DNA of 64,000 nucleotides, from NCBI GenBank assembly GCA_004431415.1, contig QPMI01000131.1:1-64000 (forward strand), written 5' to 3'. Of the stretch, positions 33,701 to 44,367 are shown piece after piece. Origin of the DNA: Cyanophora paradoxa (taxonomy: Eukaryota; Glaucocystophyceae; Cyanophorales; Cyanophoraceae). Position 1 is the first letter of the stretch; the number at the start of each line of letters is the position of its first letter. The notes beneath the pieces were generated by a model that saw nothing but the letters and a program-made list of their open reading frames with translations, was not told the origin of the DNA and made no database searches. The position numbers and the translations under genes were made by a program.

Positions 33701-34064
33701 GGCGCGGCGATCGGGGGCCCCGGTGGAGGCCCCGAGGTCCAGTGTCGACTTCGCGGGGTGCGGACTCGGCAGCATCGTCTAGGCGCCGGCGCCGTCGGAC
33801 CCAGCACCCCAAGCCGATTCCCACGGACAGGCTAAGCGCCGTGAGTATCGCCAGGGCGGCCCAGCTGGGACTAGATAGGGGCCCGAGGATCTCAGCGGCG
33901 CAGCCGGAGGGAAAGAGAGCCCAGGCGGGGGGGTCAGCTAGGGGCCCGAGGACCGGAGCGAAGCTGGCCGCCGTCGGGAGGAGGGCGAGGAAAAGAAGGG
34001 AAAACAGACCGGGGGTGGAAAGGCCAGGTCGGGGGCCCGGGTTTCTGCGGTGGTAAAGCGACAT
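27765..34064 (-). CDS. Non-LTR element upstream coding region, proline-rich with hydrophobic segments
   Basis: A frame of 1,714 codons (27,555-32,699) runs without a stop into the endonuclease start, so it is the N-terminal part of the same polyprotein or a joined ORF1. Further protein-like sequence continues upstream in other frames to a plausible ATG at 34,062-34,064. From that ATG the first 100 residues contain a signal-like Leu-rich segment and a membrane-like helix followed by RRRRR. A second cluster of Leu/Ala-rich hydrophobic segments lies at about 31,450-32,150. The middle (about 28,950-31,260) is a 42-residue repeat array. I see no zinc knuckle or RRM. Function unknown. Confidence 0.5.
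28950..31260 (-). repeat. About 18 tandem 126-bp repeats, in frame
   Basis: The unit is 126 bases, for example GGTCCAGGTCCGTCAGCACG at 29,041 and again at 29,167. On the minus strand it encodes 42 residues with RDLQDAVGRPAA, RRRARADGPGP and KPPPSPSAP. All units keep the frame; one unit near 29,760 lacks a codon. The complementary strand is also open throughout because of the composition. Copies differ by scattered substitutions. Confidence 0.85.
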
Positions 34065-34204
34065 CAGAGAGTCGGGGTGCGGCGGCGGGCGGCGAGCAGG
34101 CGGGCGGAGGCGCGCGCGCTGCGGAGAGCGAACAGCAGGGGTGCATCTTACCCCGGTGAGCCTTTCGGCCCCGGGGGATTGACGCGCGGATTGCCTATCC
34201 ACGG

Positions 34205-34390
34205 AGAGCCGGACCGCGCGACGGCGGCGTGTGGCCCCATGGCATCGGCGCAACGGAGGGGACCGGACGGATAGCCAAACCGCGCGACGACGGTGTAAGG
34301 CCCCGTTACATCGATCCGTGTGTGAATTGGGGAGGGGCTTATTCACGGATAGCCAAACCGCGCGACGGCGGTGTAAGGCCCCATGACTTC
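34205..34390. repeat. Three-copy repeat in the retrotransposon 5' region
   Basis: Three copies of roughly 40 bases containing AGCCAAACCGCGCGACGGCG (first copy variant) start near 34,205, 34,270 and 34,349. They lie upstream of the first plausible ATG of the element. Repeated promoter modules of this kind are known in 5' UTRs of other LINEs; the role here is inference. Confidence 0.6.
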
Positions 34391-34399
34391 GGCCAGAGG

Positions 34400-35460
34400 A
34401 CGGCATGCCTTTAGCGTCGGCAGCGAACGCGGATGGCACGTCGTTCGAACGTCGGCCGCCCGCGCCCGCCACGCAGTGAAAGAGTGGGGATTTGGGAACT
34501 GCGGGGCGGGCGTGAGGCCCGGGCGGGTGGCGCGAACGACGCGCGAGGCGGGGTGATGTCCCTTCGCAAGGGCGCATCGCACGGGGGCTTCTGCAGGGAG
34601 AAGGAGCATGTTCAGGATGCCGCCGCCCGGCTCGAGTTCCGTCGCGGGCGGCGTGTGTTGTTCGGTGGTCGCGCGGCCCTGGAATGGGCGCGGCGCCACA
34701 TCGTTCGACTCCCTCTGCACCGCCGAGCTGCGACGCCGCTAGGCTTGCGCCTTGTTGTTGGCGGTGCGTCGCGAGCCGTGATTTTGGCTCCGGTGTGCTC
34801 GGGCGGTGTCCTCCGGCTCCGTTTGGTGCCGGGAGGCTGCTTATGCTGCTGGACGATGCGCTAGCATCGCCAGTTTCCCGTACGCGCAGGCCTTCGCGAT
34901 GGCCTGGGTACATCGTTTTTTCCAAGAGGCTTGTGATTATCATTAAGCGTTCGCATAAGCCATGAGCATCACAACTTTGTGGGCCATAAGTGCCACCTGG
35001 ATGACTCCAACCTGGTGCGAGCCCCAGCCAATCCCCAACAGCCTGACCTCTTTTCGCCCCAGGTCACATCAGGCTGCTGTCGAGTCGACGAGTTCCTGGC
35101 CAACAACGGCCATCTCGTGTGTCGCTATCGCGCGCTGGGTGCTCAGATCTAATCATTTGGTATCGCAGGTGTGGAGGAAATCATCTCTTGGTCCTCAGGT
35201 GTGTCTCCCAATTTTCAATTGCTGTTCCGCAGGTTGGCGCATTCATCCAGAGGTGTGCATGCTTGACAAGTCTTGAAGCATCCAAGAACAAGCTGTGTAC
35301 TAGCATGTGTCCATATGTGTGTGCTTTGCATGCTGTGATGTGCCTTCATTCAAGCACTTCGAGCATCCACCACAAGTGTGAAATTCAGGTGTTGTGATAA
35401 GCTCATACCTGTGACACGCTCACTATTAAAAACTTCATGATCAGACTTGGCTTAGAAGTG
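34400..35460. other. Non-coding stretch between retroelements
   Basis: GC-rich up to about 34,900, then of moderate composition. Several short open frames exist but none shows recognisable protein motifs or conserved structure. The transition near 34,950 probably marks the junction between the non-LTR element and the DIRS-like element or intervening host DNA. Confidence 0.4.
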
Positions 35461-35468
35461 CTTAGCAG

Positions 35469-35558
35469 CAAGGCTGCTTGTGGCAGGCATACTACTGAAT
35501 ATGCGAGCGAACGCGTAGCATATGACTTTGTATGCCTGCCACTCTGTAAGCAGCCTTG
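35469..35558. repeat. Long imperfect inverted repeat before the DIRS-like gene
   Basis: GTGGCAGGCATAC and its exact complement GTATGCCTGCCAC, flanked by AAGGCTGCTT and AAGCAGCCTT, form a long stem around a roughly 35-base centre that itself contains ATATGC...GCATAT. It lies about 240 bases upstream of the reverse transcriptase frame. It may be part of the element's terminal repeats or an unrelated hairpin. Confidence 0.6.
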
Positions 35559-35798
35559 ATTCTATATTATGATTGCTAGGGGTACAACCTTCAGTCTTCT
35601 TTCGCGCGAAGCAGTGAAGATTCCTCACGTTCGCGTGTCACAGCAACCCTCAAACACACCAGCTCCAGCTCCAACTCAGCTCCAGCTGCAGCTCGAGCCA
35701 GATTCAACTGCAGCTCAGCCTGTCAGCTTGTGTCGTTGATAAGATGTGGCGACTAGTTTAAGACCTCACGCCCACTACCGTGCGCTTGTGACTCTTAG

Positions 35799-37415
35799 CC
35801 TCCAGGTTCTTTTGTGGCGTCCTGCATCCGCGAGGCCTGGTCCCAGTGGAAAGAGATTGGTGCCAACTATGTGGTGTTGTCGTGGATACGTGAGGGTTTC
35901 CCGTTGACTGGAGCCCGCAATCTGTCTCCGGAGCATCGGCACAATCACAAGTCTGCAGCTGAAGATCACAGTGACTTCGTGAGAACGGAAATTCAGAAAC
36001 TCCTGCGCACCGGGGCCATCCGTGAAGTCCAACAGCACGAGGTGAACATTGTGTGCTCGTTGTCCGTGGTCCCAAAGAAGACTGGTTCCAAGCTTCGTTT
36101 GATCTGGGACGGTCGACCCACTAATCAAGGTCTCCCGGATCGGAAATTTCGATATGAGACCCTCGAACATGTGGCAGCAATGCTTCGTCACGGGTGGTAC
36201 ATGTTCACCATCGACCTAGAGTCCGGCTATCATCATGTGCCTGTGGCGGAGCAAGATTGGCGCAACATGGGCTTCTCCTTTGACCGCAAGTACTACGTTT
36301 ATACAGTTTTACCCTTTGGGCTTAAGCACTCGCCATTTGCATTCGTCAAAATTATGCGGCAAGTGGTCAACTATTTCAGGAAACTGGGCATCTTTGTTGT
36401 CAACTATGTGGACGATTGGTGGTTTGCAGCTCCTACTTTCTTAGAGGCATGCAAGCTTCGAGACTTCGTGCTGGCCACATTTAAAAGGCTTAAGTTGGTG
36501 GTCAACAGCAAGTCAGCACTTACCCCATCTCAGTCCGTTGCTTTCTTGGGCTTCATTGTCGACTCGGCTCGCATGTTGTTTGAGGTTCCTGGTGACAAGC
36601 TGAGCAGACTGCTTCACCTGATCCGCAAGCTCCTACGCAAGCAGTCAGCGTCCGCCCGTGACATGGCAAAGGTGGCAGGCACATTGGTGTCCATGGCTCG
36701 AGGGCTGGCTCCAGCGCGCATCCGGACGCGCGCTCTGTTCCGATACATCAATGTGGCGGCCCGGGAGTGGCACTGGAACCATCCTGTGCAGATTACTGAT
36801 GAGACTCGGTCTGAGCTCCAGTGGTGGCTGGCCAACATACACAAGTACAACGGGCGCTGTCCGATTCGTCCTGAGCGGCTGCTTGTGCTCACCACTGATG
36901 CTAGTCATCTTGGCGCTGGAGCGTGGATTACCACTCGGATTGGTGATGTCCCTCCTGTGCTCTGTGCTCCTGGCCCGCCTCCATTCCAGTGCCTGTGGAA
37001 TAGTGAGGAATCTCAGCGAATTTCTTCTTGGAGGGAGTTACAAGCTGTGCTACGGGCTATGCAACATTATCAGTCTGTGCTTCAGAATCAGAACATCTTG
37101 GTTCGATCGGACAACTCTGTGACGGTTGCTTATATCAACAATGGTGGCGGTCGCCATGCTTATTTGACGGAGATCGCTCGTCAGATTTGGGACATTGCTT
37201 TAACAGGTTGTGTTAGCATTGAGGCCGAGCATATTCCAGGTGTAGACAATGAGTGGTCCGATGCTCTTAGCAGATATTTCTTTCCAGCAGACTACTCCCT
37301 TAAGCCGTTGTATTTCGCTATGGTCAGTCGCATCCTAGGCCCCTTTGATGTGGACAGGATGGCCACTGCTGCCAATGCCCACCTTTCTCGATATTACATC
37401 GGCCCCGCGCAGTAG
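35799..37415 (+). CDS. DIRS-type reverse transcriptase-RNase H
   Basis: The frame is open from 35,799 to TAG 37,413-37,415 without an early ATG, so the true start is upstream or lost. The reverse transcriptase has motif A FTIDLESGYHHV (about residue 135), motif B LPFGLKHSPF, and motif C YVDDWW, the aromatic-flanked form typical of DIRS elements. RNase H follows with TTDASHLGAGAW, SSWRELQAV, VRSDNSVTVAYI and DALSR, containing the acidic catalytic residues. The extreme C-terminus (FDVDRMA...N) is a conserved end of DIRS RT-RH proteins. All catalytic residues visible are intact. In a complete element a methyltransferase-like domain and tyrosine recombinase would accompany it. Confidence 0.85.
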   Translation, partial: PPGSFVASCIREAWSQWKEIGANYVVLSWIREGFPLTGARNLSPEHRHNHKSAAEDHSDFVRTEIQKLLRTGAIREVQQHEVNIVCSLSVVPKKTGSKLRLIWDGRPTNQGLPDRKFRYETLEHVAAMLRHGWYMFTIDLESGYHHVPVAEQDWRNMGFSFDRKYYVYTVLPFGLKHSPFAFVKIMRQVVNYFRKLGIFVVNYVDDWWFAAPTFLEACKLRDFVLATFKRLKLVVNSKSALTPSQSVAFLGFIVDSARMLFEVPGDKLSRLLHLIRKLLRKQSASARDMAKVAGTLVSMARGLAPARIRTRALFRYINVAAREWHWNHPVQITDETRSELQWWLANIHKYNGRCPIRPERLLVLTTDASHLGAGAWITTRIGDVPPVLCAPGPPPFQCLWNSEESQRISSWRELQAVLRAMQHYQSVLQNQNILVRSDNSVTVAYINNGGGRHAYLTEIARQIWDIALTGCVSIEAEHIPGVDNEWSDALSRYFFPADYSLKPLYFAMVSRILGPFDVDRMATAANAHLSRYYIGPAQ

Positions 37416-38495
37416 AGAGCAGCTTTTTACAGCCAGCAGGCGTAATTGCAAGCAGAGGTTTCGCCGTTCAGTGCAATTGCAAGGTTTCTCGACCGTCGCC
37501 AGCCTGAATCTTAATGAGACTTGCCACCTGAGCAGATTTTTTCAGGTTCTTTTTCAGGCTGGTCGGTTTTATGCAGTTGCAATGGGTTGGTCTAGTCCAG
37601 TGTGTGCCATCGAGGCGCCTCAATATTTGAATACCTTGCGATGCTTTCCTCACGATCGTTCTCTTCTCTTCTTCAAGGCTTCTTGCAATCAGCTTTTTTC
37701 GATCTTTAGGGCTTCTTGGGATCTTACAGCGCTCAACTCTTCCGAAATTCGGAGGTTGATTGCTGGGCTTGCCAGTCACATCGTTATATCCATGATTCGC
37801 GATGTACAGATCTAGATCTAGAGCACCGGTACCGCCGGCGCGGCCGGCTCAGCGGCAAGCGCTATTCCTGCAGTTCTCCATCTCATGATCATGATCCGTT
37901 TCCACCTCGGGCCTGTTCGCTTGCGCAAGTTGCATTCTTGCGCCTCCGCCGGGCCGTCCCCCCGTTTACGGCCGTACCTCCATGAACCCCAAGCCCCCGT
38001 GGGCCGCGCGAGGGTGAGGGGCCGATGTTTGTTTTGCAAAAACGACGATATATTGACGTTCGCGGCACAACCACATCATCGGCGGCCACCGCGGCCATGA
38101 TGATCACTTATGATCACTAACAAGAGAGAACAAGAGAAGAAATGGAGGGAAGATTAATTCTAACAAGTAGCCTCATGATTACTAACAATTAGAGAATACC
38201 AAGACAGCTGGCCAAGAAATGGAGGGAAGATTCGAGGCAGAATCGCTTCGAATTCGGAGGGGGGGAGAGGGCCGGGGGAGAGGGGGTCGATTATCGATCC
38301 AGAGCCTGATCTCTCCTCTAATTTATAAGAAGCAAGAGGAAGCGAGGCGGCGCGGAAATTGGCCGCCGGGTGCCTAGGCCTCAGCGCGGAAAGCATCTCT
38401 ATCAATGAATATCTCTGATGTGCAGGTGCGTGCATCGAATGCCGCCCGAGCTTCGACGAGTGCACATTTTGAAATTCTTCCTGGAGCAGCGCGCG
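37416..38495. other. Retroelement tail and intergenic region
   Basis: A plus-strand frame of 156 codons (37,345-37,815) overlaps the RNase H end but has no recognisable domain. From 37,815 to 38,495 I see no gene; this stretch would contain the promoter of the first F-box/LRR gene. Confidence 0.4.
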
Positions 38496-41290
38496 ATGTC
38501 AAAATCGACCCGCCGCGTCCACGTCCGGCCGCGGGGCGCGAATGTACATGGGGCCGCGGATGCATTGCCGAATGAGCGCGGGGTGAACGTCAGCTGCAGA
38601 GCGAGCGATCGTGACGACCGCGTCTCCGTCGCGAGCTCGAGCCCGACAGACATTCTGAGCCAAAACGACGCGGCGCGTATGCGCATGCTTCGCCAGGTGC
38701 ACGCCGCGGCGCGCATGCGCATGCTTCGCTAGGATTTTGCCTTTCAGAAAAAGAAGCGTGTGCATGTTGACTATTTAATTGTAACGAATATTTCGCCCTT
38801 GTGAAACCAGCCGGCGATTGTGGATATTTCAGTGGCGCGGGAGAACTTCATCATGAATCGCGAGGGCGGCGTCGACCTCGTGGTCCACCGCCGCCATCCG
38901 GACGGCTCTGTGAAAAAGACGAACATGTCCTCCCGCGAGGTGGAAAAGGTGCCCGCGACCAAAGCGGCGCGCCCGAGGTCGCTGATTCCGTCCGATATAT
39001 TTTCTGAGGCCTCCGGTCCACCTGCACACATGCGCAGGAGGATCGGCACAAGCTGATTGAGTTCTACGAGTCTACCCTCCTCGCGGTCTTCAAGCAGCGT
39101 CAGATGCAAACAATTGTCAGCAAAGTTTTCAGAATGCTCGGGCTGCAGGCCAGCTGGCCCCTGCGCGGCGTATCCAGGTCCGCGCCCGTCCATGGCCAAA
39201 TTCTAATTCATTCATTATACAAATCCGCGAAGCACGATCACGCCTTTATCGAACTTCGGACGTCGACGTTCAATCGCATATGCACGCGCAGGTGGTTTCG
39301 GCGGCTGATTGAGGAGATGGAATGGGCGCCGGCAAGCCTGGAGCTGGGGCTCGACTTTGAGAATGATAACGCGTGCGATACACTCGTTTCTCTCATCGAG
39401 GAGGGAAAGCTACGGCTCGGCAGCGGCGCCAGCGTCTCCATCAGGCTGAAGTACGCCACTGATTGCACGGTCGAGGACATTTGCAGCCTCCTCGCAGCGA
39501 TCTCGCATCCGCGAAAGGTCGATATCGAGCTGCTCTCAGGATCGCTCGACGTCGACGACGACATCGACGAGGATTTTCTTCGCGACCTGGTGCTCGGAGT
39601 GCTGCGGGCGCTCCAACCGAAGGAAGGAGCTGCTGGTCGGCTAGAGAATCTCAGCTTCTGTCTGGACCCTAGCAGCTATGAAGGAGAGTGGACGAACTGG
39701 CCGTCCGCCTCGGCCGACGAGCTGCGGGAGGCCCTCGCCCCCTTCGGCGCGCTCCGCTCCCTCGGCATCTTCTTCGAACAAGTCGGCGCCGCAGCGGTCA
39801 TCGTAGCGGCCTGCCCCAACCTCCGCAGCATCCGCCTCCAGGCTAAATCATCGGACGGGCCAGACGAAACCGGCGAAGATTGGGACGAGCTGCAATACGG
39901 CGGGTCGGATATTCTGGCGGCCCTGGCGCCGCTGGCGTGCCTGGAGCACGTAACGCTCGAGTACCCCGACCGCGACATCGACGACGTCGACGCCAATACT
40001 GACACCAGAATTCCCAACGAGGGCCTTCGGGAGCTCGCGCGCGGCCCCGCTGGGCGGACTCTCAAGAGCATCCATTTCGCGAAGGAAGCGTGGCTGATCG
40101 ACTGGTGCGTTTCTTCTGACCATGATGGAATTATAATCAGCAATAATACGTCTTAAACGGTGATACTTGGGTACCTGTGCAGTGACGGACATACATTTTC
40201 TACGCTGACACTTATGCCGAATCTTGAATCCATCGGGAAACTCCAACTGACGGTGCCCCGCGTTTAATCTCTGAATTGTACTTGCCCCCACGCCAGTTAA
40301 CGTCGTTTCCGCGGTGCCTGCAGGGTTTCAATAGAATCGCTCCAAAGAAGATCCTGGCCCTTGGACGCGTCACTCTTCTACGGGAGATCGACATCGGCTT
40401 GGAGATCGACGGCGGCTCGCGGCCGCCTCGCCAGCAGCTGCGTGCCCTCGCGAAGGCACTCTCCAGTCTAACCGATTTGGAGAGCCTGAGACTGGATCTC
40501 CACGGTACGTAATTATAAGCGCTAGCGCGAGGTCGATTGTAATTTATTTAATTACGAATCGTGCGCCTATCGCTTTTTTCATCTCAGGGCTGCCAGCCAC
40601 ATTCTCGAACGATGTTGTGGGCCTTCTCAAGAGCTCTGAAGTGCAGGAAGCCCTCACCCACCTGGCGGTTTGCATCGAAGCAAAGGCCCTGAGAAATTTT
40701 GCAGCGGCCATCTCCCACTCTCTTCTCTTCTCGCTCGAACTGGACGTGACGACCAAGAGTGAGCCACTTGCCGAGCCCTGAGATGTACATATTTCGAATT
40801 CTCAGTTGGCACCGATATCGCTCACCTGCGGCCGGCGCCGGCGCCGTCCCCGTTTTTGCAGGCCTTGCCGCAGACCCAGCGAAAATTGTCGAATTTCTTG
40901 AAAGCGATGCAGCGTTTGCGGGCTCCACGCATTTCCGCCTTCAACTGTACCGCCCGCTCTCGGAGGCGGAGGCCGAGGCGATCGTGTCGCTTCCGGGTCT
41001 CACGCACCTCGAGATCGTCATCTTGAGCGACCGGGAGCCGCAGCGGGTACTCCCGTACCAGGTCTGAGCTCGATCACCTCGAGGCTGCCGCCGCGAAGCT
41101 CGTAATTACGGCTGCTGACCCACTGTCTCAGATCCTGGAGGAAGGCCTCGAATTCTCCGACGTCGAATTCAGGCTTCGCGGCTACGTTACCGAGAGCATC
41201 GGGGGCATCTTCGAGAGACGCCCGCGGCCGTCGACCGTGATTTGCCCATGCATAATTGGGGACGGACCTCCTCGCCCTCTCTCCACTTAG
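38496..41290 (+). CDS. F-box/leucine-rich-repeat protein, gene A (nine exons)
   Basis: I built this model by aligning splice sites with two downstream paralogues. Exons: 38496-38696, 38811-38948, 39038-39177, 39292-40104, 40183-40252, 40324-40504, 40588-40758, 40862-41061, 41132-41290. All introns are GT-AG, 70-114 bases, and phases agree throughout, giving 690 residues. Exon 2 encodes a conserved NREGGVDLVVHRRHPDGSV block. Exons 3-4 join to give an F-box-like helix set (SWPLRGVSR|WFRRLI). Later exons encode leucine-rich repeats (NLRSIRLQ, CLEHVTLEYPD, NLESIGKLQL). The family usually recruits targets to SCF ubiquitin ligases; the substrate is unknown. Compared with B and C, exon 3 lacks about 27 codons that include the start of the F-box, so F-box function may be impaired. 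Confidence 0.7.
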
Positions 41291-42777
41291 GGGTATCCGG
41301 AGGTCAACATCCAAATCGTGTGCCTCCGGCCGCGGGCCCGATATCAATCACAAGCTCGAGGCTCCGGGATATCGATCAGCCGTCGCGGCTGGCTGCAGCT
41401 GCAGCGCTAGCTCAGCGGCTGGCCGTGTTCTGAGTTCGTTTCCGGATCAGCCGTCGATGTCGCGGCTGGCTGCAGCTGCAGCTGCAGCCTGCAGCTGGCC
41501 GTGTTCATGGACGTGCACGTGCGCATGCGCTCTAGATCTTGTGTCGCAGTTTCGATCATATGAGGTCATCCAAAAACTCGCAATCCACAAGAAATTCGAT
41601 TTTCCTATCGATATCATGGCAATGCCAGATATATACTTGCGCTCGCCCACCGCTCGTCTCAGGATGTGCAAGGTGGGGTCTAAATAATAGAGACAGCATC
41701 TAGCTATAGATCTGCAGCTAACGCTCGATCTCACTGCCGCGCTAGCGAATTCGAAACCGAAATGAAAAGAACGCGCACAACTCGTCTCAGGATGTGCAAG
41801 GTGGGGTCTAAATAATAGAGACAGCATCTAGATCTAGATCTACAGCTAACGCTCGATCTCACAGCCGCGCTAGCGAATTCGAAACCGAAATGAAAAGAAC
41901 GCGCACAACAAATTAAAAAGCCTTGCGCGCTGCGCCGCCGCCCCCGCGCCTTCGCACCGCCCTCCAGCCTCCGAGCCCTGCCGCCCGGCGGCCGCCCGCC
42001 GCGGCGCCGCGCCTCCCGGAGTCCGGCCCGTCCCGCCAAGCCGCGCCGCCGCCACCCTGGTAGGCGAGCTGCGCCGCCGCCCGCCGCGCCTCCGGATCCG
42101 CCCCGCGCCGCCGCCAGCCGCGTCCAGGACTCCGCCCCGGCCCGCAGCCGCCTGGTGTGCCACGGTGCCTTCGGATCCGCCCGGCCCCGCCGGCCTAGTC
42201 GAGCAGCTGCAGCCACTCGCTGCGCCGAGCGCACGCGTACGCTGCCCGGCGGCCGCAGTACTAGCCTAGTAGTGCGCCGGCGCGCGGCGCCGGCGGCTGC
42301 GCGCGGGCTGCGCTGCGCTGCGCGGCCGGGAGCTCGAGACTGCATCCAATATCGAGCTCGAGGGAGATCTAGACCATATATATATAGGGAAGTTCGAGGG
42401 AATAATATTCCGGCCATATCCGGCCGGTAGTGATTGATCGTGATCATGCATATGAGGCGAGATCGATCTATATATATAGCTAGATCTGGCCGGAGAGCAC
42501 AAATATACATATCGAGCTAGAGAATTGCTTGCAATTGGATCGGAGATCCCTAGAGGGCGCCGGAATTAATATTCTGACGGAAGCGTAAGAGCTGCAGGAG
42601 ACGGGACGTCGATCGCGGCGCCGGCCGTGCCGCGCGTTAATCGCAGGCTCCGGATCCTGTTGTCCGATCTGCCGCTGCTATCGCGAGCTCAAGTTCAAGG
42701 TACGCAAGCATGCATATGCGCATATACGCGCGCCATGCGCATCATTTGAATTCGCAGACCCCAATCGCAATCGCGCG

Positions 42778-42882
42778 ATGTCGCAATCTGGACGTGTCGA
42801 AGTTTCGCGAGAGGACGGTGGCGAAGGGCTTGCCTCCGCCGCGCCGGCGCGCCAGACAGACATTCTGAGCCACAAAGACCAG
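42778..42882 (+). pseudogene. Isolated copy of F-box/LRR first exon, unit 1
   Basis: Identical in sequence and length (35 codons, start MSQSGRVEVSRED) to exon 1 of gene B, followed by the same GTGCGC donor. There is no adjacent exon 2; the next acceptor of the family is at 45,952. It is either a dead duplicate or an alternative upstream first exon. Confidence 0.7.
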
Positions 42883-44262
42883 GTGCGCAGGCATGTCGTG
42901 GCGCGTATGCCGCGCCAGAATTTCGCCCTTTTGCCTTTTGTATGCCGTGGCTGGCTGCAGCTGCAGCTGCAGCCTGCAGCTGGCCGTGTTCATGGACGTG
43001 CACGTGCGCATGCGCTCTAGATCTTGTGTCGCAGTTTCGATCATATGAGGTCATCCAAAAACTCGCAATCCACAAGAAATTCGATTTTCCTATCGATATC
43101 ATGGCAATGCCAGATATATACTTGCGCTCGCCCACCGCTCGTCTCAGGATGTGCAAGGTGGGGTCTAAATAATAGAGACAGCATCTAGCTATAGATCTGC
43201 AGCTAACGCTCGATCTCACTGCCGCGCTAGCGAATTCGAAACCGAAATGAAAAGAACGCGCACAACTCGTCTCAGGATGTGCAAGGTGGGGTCTAAATAA
43301 TAGAGACAGCATCTAGATCTAGATCTACAGCTAACGCTCGATCTCACAGCCGCGCTAGCGAATTCGAAACCGAAATGAAAAGAACGCGCACAACAAATTA
43401 AAAAGCCTTGCGCGCTGCGCCGCCGCCCCCGCGCCTTCGCACCGCCCTCCAGCCTCCGAGCCCTGCCGCCCGGCGGCCGCCCGCCGCGGCGCCGCGCCTC
43501 CCGGAGTCCGGCCCGTCCCGCCAAGCCGCGCCGCCGCCACCCTGGTAGGCGAGCTGCGCCGCCGCCCGCCGCGCCTCCGGATCCGCCCCGCGCCGCCGCC
43601 AGCCGCGTCCAGGACTCCGCCCCGGCCCGCAGCCGCCTGGTGTGCCACGGTGCCTTCGGATCCGCCCGGCCCCGCCGGCCTAGTCGAGCAGCTGCAGCCA
43701 CTCGCTGCGCCGAGCGCACGCGTACGCTGCCCGGCGGCCGCAGTACTAGCCTAGTAGTGCGCCGGCGCGCGGCGCCGGCGGCTGCGCGCGGGCTGCGCTG
43801 CGCTGCGCGGCCGGGAGCTCGAGACTGCATCCAATATCGAGCTCGAGGGAGATCTAGACCATATATATATAGGGAAGTTCGAGGGAATAATATTCCGGCC
43901 ATATCCGGCCGGTAGTGATTGATCGTGATCATGCATATGAGGCGAGATCGATCTATATATATAGCTAGATCTGGCCGGAGAGCACAAATATACATATCGA
44001 GCTAGAGAATTGCTTGCAATTGGATCGGAGATCCCTAGAGGGCGCCGGAATTAATATTCTGACGGAAGCGTAAGAGCTGCAGGAGACGGGACGTCGATCG
44101 CGGCGCCGGCCGTGCCGCGCGTTAATCGCAGGCTCCGGATCCTGTTGTCCGATCTGCCGCTGCTATCGCGAGCTCAAGTTCAAGGTACGCAAGCATGCAT
44201 ATGCGCATATACGCGCGCCATGCGCATCATTTGAATTCGCAGACCCCAATCGCAATCGCGCG

Positions 44263-44367
44263 ATGTCGCAATCTGGACGTGTCGAAGTTTCGCGAGAGGA
44301 CGGTGGCGAAGGGCTTGCCTCCGCCGCGCCGGCGCGCCAGACAGACATTCTGAGCCACAAAGACCAG
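44263..44367 (+). pseudogene. Isolated copy of F-box/LRR first exon, unit 2
   Basis: Second exact copy of the 105-base exon with its donor, about 1.5 kb upstream of the copy that is joined to gene B. It could splice to exon 2 of gene B across an intron of about 1.6 kb, giving the same protein from a different promoter. Confidence 0.7.

Larger units (their letters stand above)
23300..34950 (-). mobile_element. Large non-LTR retrotransposon
   Basis: On the minus strand this block encodes, in order, a long proline-rich region with hydrophobic segments, an APE-type endonuclease, and a reverse transcriptase with YADD. That is the order of APE-class non-LTR elements. A tandem 5' repeat (34,205-34,390) and GC-rich leader precede the coding region. 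The 5' limit is approximate. The 3' coding region abuts the viral inverted repeat with no visible 3' UTR or A tail, so the 3' end is probably missing. Confidence 0.8.
35460..37815 (+). mobile_element. DIRS-like retroelement relic
   Basis: The RT-RNase H gene is of the DIRS/PAT/Ngaro type. No gag-like frame is recognisable upstream and no tyrosine recombinase downstream, so the copy is incomplete. Limits are approximate: the left is set at the inverted repeat and the right where protein-like sequence fades near 37,815. Confidence 0.6.

Noticed and set aside
34064-34943. Minus-strand N-terminal extension beginning at 34,943
   Set aside because: It translates the 5' tandem repeats into low-complexity Arg-rich sequence; a start near 34,064 before the hydrophobic segment is more plausible.
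41731-42510. 259-codon minus-strand frame repeated in each 1,485-bp unit
   Set aside because: It is Arg/Ala-rich in a GC-rich block, has no domain, and opposes the direction of the exon in the unit; its repetition follows from the DNA duplication.
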